NCBI GenBank assembly: GCA_020356065.1
Contig: CP070632.1
Coordinates: 1,302,796 to 1,350,741 of the forward strand
Origin: Nitrospiraceae bacterium
GTDB taxonomy: Bacteria; Nitrospirota; Thermodesulfovibrionia; UBA6902
Length of the DNA: 47,946 nt
Reading direction: 5' to 3'
Part shown: piece after piece, positions 35,101 through 42,134 of the stretch
How positions within the stretch are numbered: the stretch's first letter is position 1
Layout: every line of letters begins with the position of its first letter
Notes under the pieces: model-generated
Databases searched by the model: none
What the model was told of the DNA's origin: nothing
The model's input: the letters and a program-made list of their open reading frames with translations, nothing else
Program-made: the position numbers and the translations under genes

Positions 35101-35332
35101 TGTACTTTGATGTTATAAAAGAGAAAGTTATAAAAGCTCCGATCATAAAAACACGGAAATACAGTTCGTGTCTCGTTACGTGAAACATGAGAGAGTTAAG
35201 AAAAGAATCTTCCTGGAAAAAAAAGGAATCAATAAAAGCATCTGCTGCCCAAATGAAAATACCTGCCAGTAATGAAAATAAGATGACTTTATTCTCATCC
35301 TTTAAATGTTTAAAAATATTTAAACTCATCAT
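32195..35332 (-). CDS. Membrane multi-sensor histidine kinase (PAS/GAF)
   Basis: This 1045-residue kinase has two membrane segments near 17-35 and 58-76, then a PAS domain with three spaced cysteines (AYCFEAYEK, VCEGCPVAKAF). A GAF domain follows at about 225-385, then PAS domains at about 390-510, 520-640 (CKCFEYYHG, NCPSCESM) and 675-800. The H-box is LGELAAGVAHEINNPINGI. The ATPase domain has N-box VFLNVLSNARYAL and glycine boxes DHGTGIPARI and GTGLGLSISHGI. It would phosphorylate the sigma-54 regulator encoded just downstream. The cysteine-bearing PAS domains might sense redox state or bind a cofactor. The start (ATGATG at 35332) has no clear ribosome site. Confidence 0.93.
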   Translation of the reverse strand: MMSLNIFKHLKDENKVILFSLLAGIFIWAADAFIDSFFFQEDSFLNSLMFHVTRHELYFRVFMIGAFITFSFITSKYIQKYRVSEDKMKQAISFANAEKAKSEGIIAAIGDGISIQGRDFRVLYQNEMHKSMIGDHVGAYCFEAYEKRDTVCEGCPVAKAFETGEMYKSTRSVSTDNGTMHVEITASPVKDSDGNIYAGIEAVRDISKRIQSQILIKEQASLAELRASIGLALTKGETLDEMLQQCCDAFINNLGAAFARIWILDNKGDTLELRASSGMCTRTDGKHSRISVGQYKIGFIAREKKPHLSNSLIGDPHIHDQEWVKREGMKAFAGYPLIISDSLIGVIAVFLRKPLSEVAFKSLDSIADEIALGINRKQSEEALITSEEKFRTFFEMSPVGIIINPLISQDSLIFDNKLKNALFNNAFRKFFGYTETELKQKSIPDLSFPDDIPENKLLMAELLQGKSQNYQMEKRYYRKDGSLVWGHINATLLREYGRASHIMTSLIDITARKKMESLILQSKLDWESTFDSIEDMITIHDRDFNILRANKTAQHFLNVSAEVSPRCKCFEYYHGTDTPPENCPSCESMKTTTPSVHEFYEPHLKKYIEVSAIPRFDSDNGFSGLIHIVRDISERKETEAELEKHRNQLEGLVREKTADLSSAINLLKDEIIQRRTAEEALRLSEKKYRDLYDNAPDMYHTLNKEKIIIDCNQTEASMLGYAKEDIIGRPLANFFTKESRAFLDDDHVQLQEKGALFNLERTFIRKDGTTFPAIINVFANYDKHGRMTGTRAIARDITERKLAEAETMRAGHLASLGELAAGVAHEINNPINGIINYAEILSRKSSHGSSEKDVASRIIKEGDRIANIVRSLLSFARDSKEEKNPVNVYRIMSESLALTETQMRKDGIKLKINIPHNLPPIIAQPQQIEQVFLNVLSNARYALNEKYDGEHTDKILEITCSPVSVDNTLYVRTIFQDHGTGIPARIMDKIMNPFFSTKAGNIGTGLGLSISHGIVSDHKGKMLFNSVEGEFTHVCIDLPAQDQTK

Positions 35333-35505
35333 GTGCTCTGATTCTTGAAATTCTCAGACAGTGTGTCCTCTGATATTTTAACGTATCTGAAAATTTCGTT
35401 ACAAATCAGGGAACAGGTCTTAACTGACAAATGAAAGAAACTGCACTCTATACATGGTATATTGCACAGACATATGAAGAGGAAAGGAATAAATTCGATA
35501 TAATT

Positions 35506-35634
35506 ACTGTCAAATATCAAAGTCCCAATGTCAAATGATTATCAAAATCCTCATTCTCGAGCAGACCTTTTATTTTGTTTTTCCATTATGTCATTGGGGC
35601 TTGATCTGAAATTGGGACTTTGATATTTGACAGT
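35506..35634. repeat. Inverted-repeat element with perfect 24-bp arms, family D
   Basis: ACTGTCAAATATCAAAGTCC... (35506-35529) is matched exactly by its reverse complement at 35611-35634, 81 bases away. Inside, CCCAATG and CATTGGGG pair again. The core AAGCCCCAATGACATAATG (minus strand) resembles the core of the element at 22722-22921. There is no transposase or reading frame. It looks like a non-autonomous or hairpin element in the gap between the kinase and the LuxR-type regulator. Confidence 0.75.
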
Positions 35635-35726
35635 GGCAGGAATGAGTATGGAAATGTCTGTACAGTATATAAAATATAATGACTTTTACAGCTTACACTA
35701 CCGTATTTTAATAAAGACTGCAGGAT

Positions 35727-36425
35727 TCAGAACTTTCTGTCAGTAATGGACCACTGAACAGCATAAAGAAACAATTCCCTGGAACTTTTAAAACCCATCT
35801 TTTTCTTTATATGATCAATATATGTTTCGATTGTCTTTACACTGAGGTTTAGTTGATCAGCAATATCCCTGGTCGCTATTCCCTGTCCAATGAGTTGAAA
35901 CACTTCCAGTTCCCTGTTGCTGAGCCTATTAATTGATGAACTGTTTATGTCTGAGCCGCCTGATATCATTTTGTGAATGAGTTTCGGGCCTAATTTGCGG
36001 CTGATGTAGATTTCTCCTTTCAACACCGTTCTGATTGCACTGATTATTTCTTTCGGGGATGTCTTCATCATGATGTACCCTTTAGCCCCTTTTCTCAAAC
36101 AGCGTTCAGCGTAGATCATTTCATCAAGCATCGAGAGTACAAGCACAGGTAATTGAGAAAACTGATGGCAGATATCTTCAATGAGTTTTAATCCTCCTGA
36201 CGGGCCAACTGAAATGGATACGATTGCAATATCAGGATTACTGGACTTGATAGAAGTTACGGCATCTGCCATATCCACGTCTTCTCCGCATAGCGAAAGA
36301 TCTTTTTCCTGATGAATAAGCTGAGTAAGCCCCTGACGTACTATTGGAAGATCATCAATAATGAATACTTTTCTTTTAGTGCCTCGAGATAATGCTTTGT
36401 TTCCTGACTGACTTTCTTTAACCAT
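35727..36425 (-). CDS. LuxR/NarL-type response regulator with atypical receiver
   Basis: The 232-residue product has an N-terminal receiver (about 18-140) and a C-terminal LuxR helix-turn-helix (about 165-228: LSNRELEVFQLIGQGIATRD, ADQLNLSVKTIETYIDHIKK). The acidic pair D24-D25 and the lysine K121 are present. The phosphoacceptor position, normally Asp in the strand IVDIS, reads IVSIS with Ser at 70. Standard Asp phosphorylation is therefore not expected. The protein may act independently of phosphorylation or bind a ligand. No kinase is adjacent; the nearest one is followed by its own regulator. It is probably transcribed alone from the palindromic promoter region at 36464-36485. Confidence 0.88.
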   Translation of the reverse strand: MVKESQSGNKALSRGTKRKVFIIDDLPIVRQGLTQLIHQEKDLSLCGEDVDMADAVTSIKSSNPDIAIVSISVGPSGGLKLIEDICHQFSQLPVLVLSMLDEMIYAERCLRKGAKGYIMMKTSPKEIISAIRTVLKGEIYISRKLGPKLIHKMISGGSDINSSSINRLSNRELEVFQLIGQGIATRDIADQLNLSVKTIETYIDHIKKKMGFKSSRELFLYAVQWSITDRKF

Positions 36426-36462
36426 AGGTTTTTCCTTATCAGGCTTAAGCTTTCTTGTGTTT

Positions 36463-36491
36463 ATTATAGTATGCCTATACTATAATGTATA
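36463..36491 (-). promoter_or_regulatory. Palindrome overlapping a possible promoter of the LuxR-type gene
   Basis: TTATAGTAT (36464-36472) and ATACTATAA (36477-36485) form a perfect 9-bp inverted repeat around GCCT, about 40 bases upstream of the start at 36425. On the minus strand TATAAT (36468-36463) could be a -10 box with a weak TATACA -35 at 36491-36486. The palindrome would then fill the spacer, as an operator might. Confidence 0.45.
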
Positions 36492-36619
36492 TCTCCAATA
36501 GACATTTATTAGAATTATTTATTGCCATAATTTGATCTATCGTATTTGTCATTTGCCCTGCTTTAAGACTATTTTTTCCCTTTTAATCAGTCTATTTAAA
36601 TGGGCTCCGGACCAGTTCA

Positions 36620-37027
36620 TTACACATGCGATGTCTCCATTGCCATGTCCCCTTCTGCAGCCATAAAATCATAAAGAGAGGGTTTTTTGATCTTTAATTG
36701 CGGCAGCAGATCTTGTAATGTTAAAACACCTGGTGTGGTCACAGAGCCCATATATAGTTTTGATTTGCCGATTTCAGTGATAGGAAACCCGAGAATCTTG
36801 AGCATTCTGTAGAACTTGTGATCTATTGAGAGAAATGCATGGGTAACTCCTATTTTGATACTCATCTTAATCATTTCCCGGCAGAGTCTTAATGTTATTT
36901 CATGATTTTTATAGAACGGATTTTCCGGAACAATGAATCGCGACACTTCTACGCAATACTCAAGTGTGCCATGTACAGCCTCCAGCACTTTTGCCGGAAC
37001 CGTTTTGAAATTACCATGTATGTACAT
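36620..37027 (-). pseudogene. C-terminal half of a PEP-CTERM/exosortase-type acyltransferase
   Basis: The frame contains CVEVSRFIVPEN, REMIKMSIKIGVTHAFLSID and KFYRMLKILGFPITEIGKSK. This matches the second half of the autoinducer-synthase-like N-acyltransferases often linked to exosortase systems (EVSR motif, GITH, RLLxxLGxxxxxIG). The first half of the domain, including the VxRLI strand, is absent. Upstream the DNA belongs instead to the radical SAM gene in another frame, so a deletion seems to have joined the two. The remaining 135 codons are open and could still be translated, but a working enzyme is unlikely. Confidence 0.6.
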
Positions 37028-38031
37028 CCTGCCTGTTTCATTAAGTCAACGATCTCACTGCGGATAAGATCGACACGGCTCTGACACATCCAGAACAGAT
37101 TCAACTTCCGGGAAATTATCTCCTGACAGAATTTTTTTGCATAATCATAATCGCTCAGGAAATTAAGATCACCGATCATAAACATTTTTATCCCGTATGT
37201 ATCTTTTAAAAACTCAATCTCATCCACAACTTTAGAATAATCGCGGAACCTCAGGTTGCTGAAAAAAGAGCTTGGTACACAGAAATTACATCTGTTGCTT
37301 CAGCCCCTTGAGGTAATTACCCGTAACATGCTGTTGCCGATATATTCTTTACTTATCAGGCTGTAGTCAGGATAGGGGAGAGAGTCTAAATCCGCAATGG
37401 GCTGCGGTTTCCCGGTATATTGTACGCTTCCATTCTGCCTGTAGGCGATACCGTCAATTGAGTCGATATCTGTTCCCCTTATCAGATTCTGAAGCAGCTG
37501 TACAGATGATAGCTCCCCTTCACCGACAATCACATAATCAACACTCTGATATTTCTTAAGGATATTTTCGTATTCAAAACTGGCATGCACGCCTCCGACA
37601 ACGGTTATTGATTCAGGATTTATCCGCTTGCACAGTCCGGCAATTTTCACGGCCCAGTGGAAATTAACGGTTAACGGAGATATCATGACAAAGTCACATG
37701 AATGGTCGCTTAACTTGTATTCAATGTCCTTTTCGCTTATTGCCCGGTTGTCCTTCAGCCTGATTTCAGAATCGAGTATATGAAAATCAAGATAGTCCAG
37801 ATGAAATCCTGCCTTACGCAGGCTGCCGGCGATATAAAACAAACAGATGTTGGGTTCAATGAATCCGGTAAAATTATCTTTATGTTCCTTGAGATGAATA
37901 CTGTCCGGCATATTACTGATAATGGAATAGACTTTCTGTTTCAGGACCTTCCAGTATGCCTCCTGTATTACGTCAGTATTGAGGTTGCTGTGAAGTAATG
38001 GTGGCTGAATTAGCAGTACATCTCTTGACAT
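36949..38031 (-). pseudogene. B12-binding radical SAM protein, interrupted by TGA and truncated
   Basis: The first 243 codons (38031-37300) encode a cobalamin-binding domain: LLIQPPLLHSN, FVMISPLTVNFHWAVKIAGL, VVGGVHASFEYE, VIVGEGE, then DLDSLPYPDYSLI and VITSRG. A TGA follows exactly where the first Cys of the radical SAM cluster motif belongs, and the same frame continues SNRCNFCVPSSFF, KVVDEIEFLKDTYGIKMFMIGD and LMKQAGCTYMVI. The frame then runs into unrelated sequence and ends at 36949 without the rest of the barrel. A nonsense mutation plus a 3' deletion is the simplest reading; selenocysteine is the alternative. Substrate unknown. A CCAGGAG ribosome site precedes ATG 38031. Confidence 0.75.
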
Positions 38032-38088
38032 GAAATTCTCCTGGCTGAGGTTTTTTCTATAAAATTACATAATTCCCTGTTTTTATTG

Positions 38089-38277
38089 ATGAAATATTAT
38101 AAACAAGTCATGAGGATTTTGGGGATGTACATGGCTACAGGGGACACAATAGAGGAAGTAATGGCCAACATAAAAGAAGCCATTGAACTTTATTTAGAGA
38201 CCTTATCAGAAGAGGAAATTAAGGAAGCAACGAGCAAAGAGATCCTGACCACGACCTTAGAGGTCCAGGTTGCCTAA
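38089..38277 (+). pseudogene. HicB-like antitoxin remnant
   Basis: The frame starts MKYYKQV and has TGDTIEEVMANIKEAIELYL, the signature of HicB/UPF0150 antitoxins. About a dozen residues of the central strand region are missing and those between the two motifs (MRILGMYMA) do not fit the family. In the +1 frame the same DNA reads EDFGGCTW, closer to expectation, so a frameshift and a small deletion are likely. No HicA toxin gene is adjacent and no ribosome site is clear. It could still make a 62-residue peptide. Confidence 0.6.
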
Positions 38278-38288
38278 ACTGCCAAGGC

Positions 38289-38432
38289 TTACTCCTTGCG
38301 AAATTATTTAGAGTTTCAGAAGATTTCTGGATGAACCTGCATTTACTCTGGGATTTATATAGAGCCAGACTGAATGAAGCAAACGAATTGAGGGACATCA
38401 GGCCTTTAAAGCTGAAGCAGAGAGCAGTTTAA
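38289..38432 (+). pseudogene. HigA-like antitoxin C-terminal remnant
   Basis: In one frame, without a start codon, the DNA reads LAKLFRVSEDFWMNLHLLWD then LYRARLNEANEL and IRPLK, ending in TAA. This is the C-terminal third of HigA-type antitoxins (LAKxFGTSxEFWxNLQxxYDL). The helix-turn-helix N-terminus and any HigB toxin are absent. It directly follows the HicB remnant in another frame. Confidence 0.6.
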
Positions 38433-38448
38433 TAAAAACATTGCCCAA

Positions 38449-38493
38449 CCCTAAAAAAAGAGTTCAGAAGAATTCTGAACTCTTTTTTTAGGG
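38449..38493. terminator. Bidirectional terminator with a perfect 21-bp stem
   Basis: The arms 38449-38469 and 38473-38493 pair perfectly around a three-base GAA loop. The stem contains A7 on one side and T7 on the other, so it can work in both directions. It closes the HigA remnant on the plus strand and the tRNA-Asn transcript on the minus strand. Confidence 0.88.
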
Positions 38494-38516
38494 TAAATCC
38501 TGTGCGAGTCGAAGAA

Positions 38517-38592
38517 TGGCTCCCGGGGAGGGATTCGAACCCCCGACAAGATGGTTAACAGCCATCCGCTCTGCCGGCTGAGCTACCCGGGA
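38517..38592 (-). tRNA. tRNA-Asn (GTT)
   Basis: The 76-base gene has acceptor arms TCCCGGG/CCCGGGA, D arm AGCTCAGCCGGCAGAGC, anticodon loop CTGTTAA with anticodon GTT, and T arm GGGGGTTCGAATCCCTC. The discriminator base is G and the CCA end is encoded (TGGC at 38517-38520 on the plus strand). Confidence 0.96.
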
Positions 38593-38615
38593 ACTTGATT
38601 TATTATATATGAATT

Positions 38616-39578
38616 CTACTCGGCTTTTTCAGATTCTCCTGCGGCAGACTCCTTCAGGAGTCTGTCCCATTGAGCATCGACATACTCCTGGGCCTGTTTC
38701 AGCATATCCTCGTTCTCAGGAGCGAACATATGTTTAAATCTTCCCTGTGGTTTCAGAAAATCCACAAGTGGTTTTTTCTCTTTTGGTTTTACCGTTACTT
38801 TTGTTACCCCATTTTCAATTTCATAGAGTGGCCAGTAGCATGTCTCTACCGCCAGTTTGGCAAGGGTGATGGCATCATTTGTCCTGCTTCTCCATCCGCG
38901 GTTGCACGGGGCGATAATGTTCATGAACTTCGGCCCTTTGATTTCAAATGCCTTCTGGACTTTTTTCATCAAGTCCGTATGGTATGATGGAGACGCCTGT
39001 GCTACATATGGGATGCCATGGGCAGCCATGATCCTTGTAAGGTCTTTCCTCTGCTGAGGTTTCCCCGGGATAACGTCTCCCGCCGGGCAGGTTGTTGTGT
39101 TTGCTCCAAACGGTGTAGCGCTTGAACGCTGGATACCGGTGTTCATATATGCACCGTTGTCATAGCAGATATACATCATATCATGACCGCGCTCCATTGC
39201 ACCGGAAAGGCTCTGGAATCCGATGTCGTACGTTCCGCCGTCTCCGCCGAATGCAATGAATTTGACATTCCTGTCTTCAAGCTTGCCCTGTTTAACGAGA
39301 GACCTGTACATTGCCTCGATCCCTGATGCAGTTGCAGCGGAGTTTTCGAAGGCACTGTGCATCCATGGAATCTTCCAGGCAGTGAATTGCTGGATGCATG
39401 AGGATACCTCAAGACATCCTGTTGCATTAGTAGCGATAATGGGATAGTCGGTCGCCATCAGTACCTGTTTGACAACGATAGGGGCCCCACATCCCGCGCA
39501 CATCCTGTGGCCATATGAAAACCTGTCCTCTCCCAATGCGAGTTTTTTTAATCCAAGGGGTTTTGCTGTTGTAGTCAT
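38616..39578 (-). CDS. porB: Pyruvate:ferredoxin oxidoreductase, beta subunit
   Basis: PorB carries thiamine diphosphate and one 4Fe-4S cluster. With PorA, G and D it interconverts pyruvate plus CoA and acetyl-CoA plus CO2 using ferredoxin. The 320-residue product has the cluster cysteines in RMCAGCGAP near 27-33, NATGCLEVSS and IIAPCNRGW. The thiamine site is FGGDGGTYDIGFQSLSGAME through YDNGAYMNTG. The Lys/Glu-rich tail is variable. It is last in the porGDAB operon, 97 bases after porA, with AGGAG before the ATG. A close 2-oxoacid relative (such as 2-ketoisovalerate) cannot be excluded. Confidence 0.93.
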   Translation of the reverse strand: MTTTAKPLGLKKLALGEDRFSYGHRMCAGCGAPIVVKQVLMATDYPIIATNATGCLEVSSCIQQFTAWKIPWMHSAFENSAATASGIEAMYRSLVKQGKLEDRNVKFIAFGGDGGTYDIGFQSLSGAMERGHDMMYICYDNGAYMNTGIQRSSATPFGANTTTCPAGDVIPGKPQQRKDLTRIMAAHGIPYVAQASPSYHTDLMKKVQKAFEIKGPKFMNIIAPCNRGWRSRTNDAITLAKLAVETCYWPLYEIENGVTKVTVKPKEKKPLVDFLKPQGRFKHMFAPENEDMLKQAQEYVDAQWDRLLKESAAGESEKAE

Positions 39579-39598
39579 TTTATTCTCCTAAAATATTC

Positions 39599-39662
39599 AG
39601 TAGGTGGTAGATGGTAATTAGCCGTTATGGGATTAAAAGCTGTCCCCTGACTGCTTACTCCT
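39599..39662. repeat. Low-complexity repeat-like spacer between porA and porB
   Basis: CAGTAGGTGGTAGATGGTAAT and CTGACTGCTTACTCCTGGCTAC form an imperfect CTAC/GTAG-rich tract. It resembles the short degenerate repeats found in other gaps of this window. No gene is seen. Only by-eye similarity supports it. Confidence 0.3.
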
Positions 39663-39675
39663 GGCTACTTTTTTT

Positions 39676-40854
39676 CTATTCTCTGACTCCTATATACTCT
39701 TTCACGGTTTCAACTTTTCCGGTTTTTGCGATCTCTATCAATTCATCAATAACATGCTCAGCCTGCTCCGGGAGATAGTCTCTTCCGCCAAGGCCGAAGA
39801 TCTTGTTTATCATGGCAGGCTTGGAGTTCATGGACATGACTGCACCGGTGATCTCTGAAAATAATGGTCCATAGCCACCGAATGAGTCAGCCCTGTCGAG
39901 GACAGCTATTGCTTTAACGTGCTGCAATGCTTCAGCAATCTCCTGGTACGGGAAAGGTCTGAACATTCTCGGTTTCAGAAGACCTATCTTGACTCCTCTG
40001 TCTCTATACTGGTCAATTATGTCCTTTGTTGTTCCTGCTGCAGAACTCATGACCACAACCGCCATTTCAGCATCGTCAAGTCTGTAAGTCTCAAAGAGAC
40101 CGTATGATCTACCTGTCATTTTTTCAAATTCAGCGGCAACATCCAGTACGACCTTTGGAACTTTGGTCATTACCTCATGCTGTGCCCGTTTGTACTCATG
40201 GTACAGATCAGTGAGGATCAAGGGTCCATAGCTCTTGGGATTATCCAGATCAAGCAAAGGATTGACCGCCTCAAATTTGCCAACGAAATTCTTGACATCA
40301 GCATCCTCTATATACTCAACTCTTTCAATAGAGTGACTTACAATAAAACCGTCCATGCATACCATTACAGGCAGCCTTATATCCAGGTGTTCGCCAATCC
40401 TGAATGCCTGAATTGTATTGTCATAAGCCTCCTGGGCATTTTCGGAATAGAACTGTATCCAGCCCGTATCTCTTGCACCCATGCCATCAGAGTGATCGCC
40501 ATGAATATTCAGAGGAGCTGAAAGGGCTCTGTTTACGAGCGGCATGATAATGGGAAGCCTTGTCCCTGCAGCAATGTAAAGCATCTCCCACATCAGTGCA
40601 AGTCCCTGTGAGGATGTAGCCGTACCGACCCTGCCGCCAGCGGCAGCAGCGCCAATGCAGGCACTCATCGCACTATGTTCACTCTCTACAAGTACCAGTT
40701 CGGTATCTACCTTGCCGTCATTAACAAAGCTCGAAAACCTCTGCATGAGGTCAGTGGCCGGTGTTATGGGGTACGCAGCGCATACATCAGGGTTAATCTG
40801 CCTGAGGGCCTCTGCGCATGCTTCATTTCCGGTAACTGCGACTATCTTGCCCAT
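39676..40854 (-). CDS. porA: Pyruvate:ferredoxin oxidoreductase, alpha subunit
   Basis: PorA binds the substrate end of the thiamine cofactor. The 392-residue product has domain I signatures TGNEACAEALRQ, CAAYPITPATDLMQ, VESEHSAMSACIGAAAAGGR, TSSQGLALMWEMLYIAAG and NIHGDHSDGMGARD. Domain II has IVDRADSFGGYGPL-like AVLDRADSFGGYGPLFSEI and IFGLGGRDYLPE. Length is typical. The start codon directly abuts the porD stop, and the order gamma-delta-alpha-beta is the usual four-subunit arrangement. Confidence 0.95.
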   Translation of the reverse strand: MGKIVAVTGNEACAEALRQINPDVCAAYPITPATDLMQRFSSFVNDGKVDTELVLVESEHSAMSACIGAAAAGGRVGTATSSQGLALMWEMLYIAAGTRLPIIMPLVNRALSAPLNIHGDHSDGMGARDTGWIQFYSENAQEAYDNTIQAFRIGEHLDIRLPVMVCMDGFIVSHSIERVEYIEDADVKNFVGKFEAVNPLLDLDNPKSYGPLILTDLYHEYKRAQHEVMTKVPKVVLDVAAEFEKMTGRSYGLFETYRLDDAEMAVVVMSSAAGTTKDIIDQYRDRGVKIGLLKPRMFRPFPYQEIAEALQHVKAIAVLDRADSFGGYGPLFSEITGAVMSMNSKPAMINKIFGLGGRDYLPEQAEHVIDELIEIAKTGKVETVKEYIGVRE

Positions 40855-41175
40855 TTATTTGCCCTCCTCTTCCATCACAATTGCTTTTTTGCCCTTTTTA
40901 CCGGGGCATTCGAGGGCACAGATTCCACAGCCCTTGCAGTAATCGAAATCAAAGTCCGCTCTCACCGCTTTGTCCTCGCCTTTATTATCCTTTTCAATTT
41001 TTACTTTAACGGACATGTCAGGACAGTACATCCAGCAGAACATGCACTGAATGCAGTTTTCTTCTATCCATTTCGGTCTCATGGACCGCCATCCGCCTGT
41101 CTTGAATTTAGCTGAACTCCCTGCCTCAAGGACGACAGAACCCTGGGGAAGTTCTTCCCAAAATTTCTTACTCAT
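40855..41175 (-). CDS. porD: Pyruvate:ferredoxin oxidoreductase, delta subunit (2x 4Fe-4S)
   Basis: PorD is the ferredoxin-like electron-transfer subunit. The 106 residues include GGWRSMRPKWIEENC leading into two 4Fe-4S motifs, CIQCMFCWMYCP and CKGCGICALECP, each with a CxxCxxCxxxCP pattern. The intervening DFDYCKGCG arrangement is standard. It overlaps porG by four bases and abuts porA, so the three are translationally linked. Confidence 0.95.
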   Translation of the reverse strand: MSKKFWEELPQGSVVLEAGSSAKFKTGGWRSMRPKWIEENCIQCMFCWMYCPDMSVKVKIEKDNKGEDKAVRADFDFDYCKGCGICALECPGKKGKKAIVMEEEGK

Positions 41176-41747
41176 CCTTCTTTTACCTCCTCATATCCTC
41201 GCCTTGTGGCATCGAGATTTCCGTCGATGATCTTCTGGGCGAATTTTTTCCCAAAGCTTTTTTTGACGTTTTCAAGGAGCACGTCCATATCAACAACTGA
41301 TGTTGCCTTGCAGATCGCGCCCAGCATGGATGAATTCGGAAGAGGGCGGCCGAAAGAGTCTAATGCGATTTTAGTTGCATCAACAGCAAACACCTTCTGT
41401 GAGTCCTTTGCTTTGAGCTTGGCCCTGACTTCTTTCGGATCCTTTGAAGTGTTTACCACATAGATAGCATCATCCGGTGCGCCTTCAGTTACGTTTACCG
41501 CGTCCATTAATGTAGCATCTGCAATACTGATTACCTTTGGGTGAAGCACCGGGCCATACATTCTTATTACATTATCACTGATTCTGTTAAATGCCCTGAT
41601 TGGTGCTCCTGCTCTTTCAGGACCGTACTCAGGAAATGCCTGAACATATCCACCGCCGCTGAGGCATGCGTCTGCCAGGACCTTGGCAGCAGTAACAGTA
41701 CCCTGTCCACCGCGGCCGTGCCAGCGAATTTCAATTGCCTTTGTCAT
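41172..41747 (-). CDS. porG: Pyruvate:ferredoxin oxidoreductase, gamma subunit
   Basis: PorG is the small core subunit. The 191 residues start IEIRWHGRGGQGTVTAAKVL and continue QAFPEYGPERAGAPIRAFNR, both diagnostic for the gamma domain, with ALDSFGRPLPNSSMLGA further on. It is first in the operon; AGGATAACACT precedes the ATG, and a TTGAAA-N18-TATAGT promoter lies about 50 bases upstream. The enzyme works with low-potential ferredoxin and suggests anaerobic or microaerobic carbon metabolism, possibly reductive fixation. Confidence 0.95.
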   Translation of the reverse strand: MTKAIEIRWHGRGGQGTVTAAKVLADACLSGGGYVQAFPEYGPERAGAPIRAFNRISDNVIRMYGPVLHPKVISIADATLMDAVNVTEGAPDDAIYVVNTSKDPKEVRAKLKAKDSQKVFAVDATKIALDSFGRPLPNSSMLGAICKATSVVDMDVLLENVKKSFGKKFAQKIIDGNLDATRRGYEEVKEG

Positions 41748-41797
41748 AGTGTTATCCTCCAGAATTGCTGTTTTAACTGATAGATAAAAAGAAGTAT

Positions 41798-41827
41798 ACT
41801 ATAGCCTAAATTTATATTTATTTTCAA
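41798..41827 (-). promoter_or_regulatory. Probable sigma-70 promoter of porGDAB
   Basis: On the minus strand TTGAAA (41827-41822) and TATAGT (41803-41798) are 18 bp apart. The predicted transcription start is near 41790, about 43 bases before the porG ATG. Confidence 0.6.
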
Positions 41828-42134
41828 GCATTGTGAAGGTATTTACATCAGCGTTCTGATTGAAAGAAATCAACTACAGCTAAATCAATACCATGATGAT
41901 TTGCCATGTTGAGATATTGCCATATTGGCAGATTATTGTGCCTCGATGACATAAAAATGAAAGACGTACTGGATTCAAATAAATACTTTCAGGTTTCAAT
42001 ACGATATCTGCAAATCCGGTTTTATTACATAAAAATACGTTAACCTTATGATTTATATGAATTGAATTTTTAGGGATTTCAGAAATGTGTGTAAATGATA
42101 CTCATTTAATTATATGCATTTTTCTGTTAATACG
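41828..42134. other. AT-rich divergent intergenic region, no gene seen
   Basis: This separates the por operon from the AraC-type regulator. It contains small inverted repeats (TGCCATATTGGCA near 41918-41930; AAATGATACTCATTT near 42094-42108) but no credible coding frame or RNA gene. Confidence 0.45.

Noticed and set aside
35329-35520. Minus-strand frame with several Cys upstream of the kinase gene
   Set aside because: No ribosome site, and it overlaps the arm of the inverted-repeat element; composition is not protein-like.
41925-41942. Second sigma-54 promoter (TTGGCAGATTATTGTGCC)
   Set aside because: The GG and GC elements are 11 bases apart instead of 10, the TTGC box is poor, and it lies nearly 270 bases from the next plus-strand gene.
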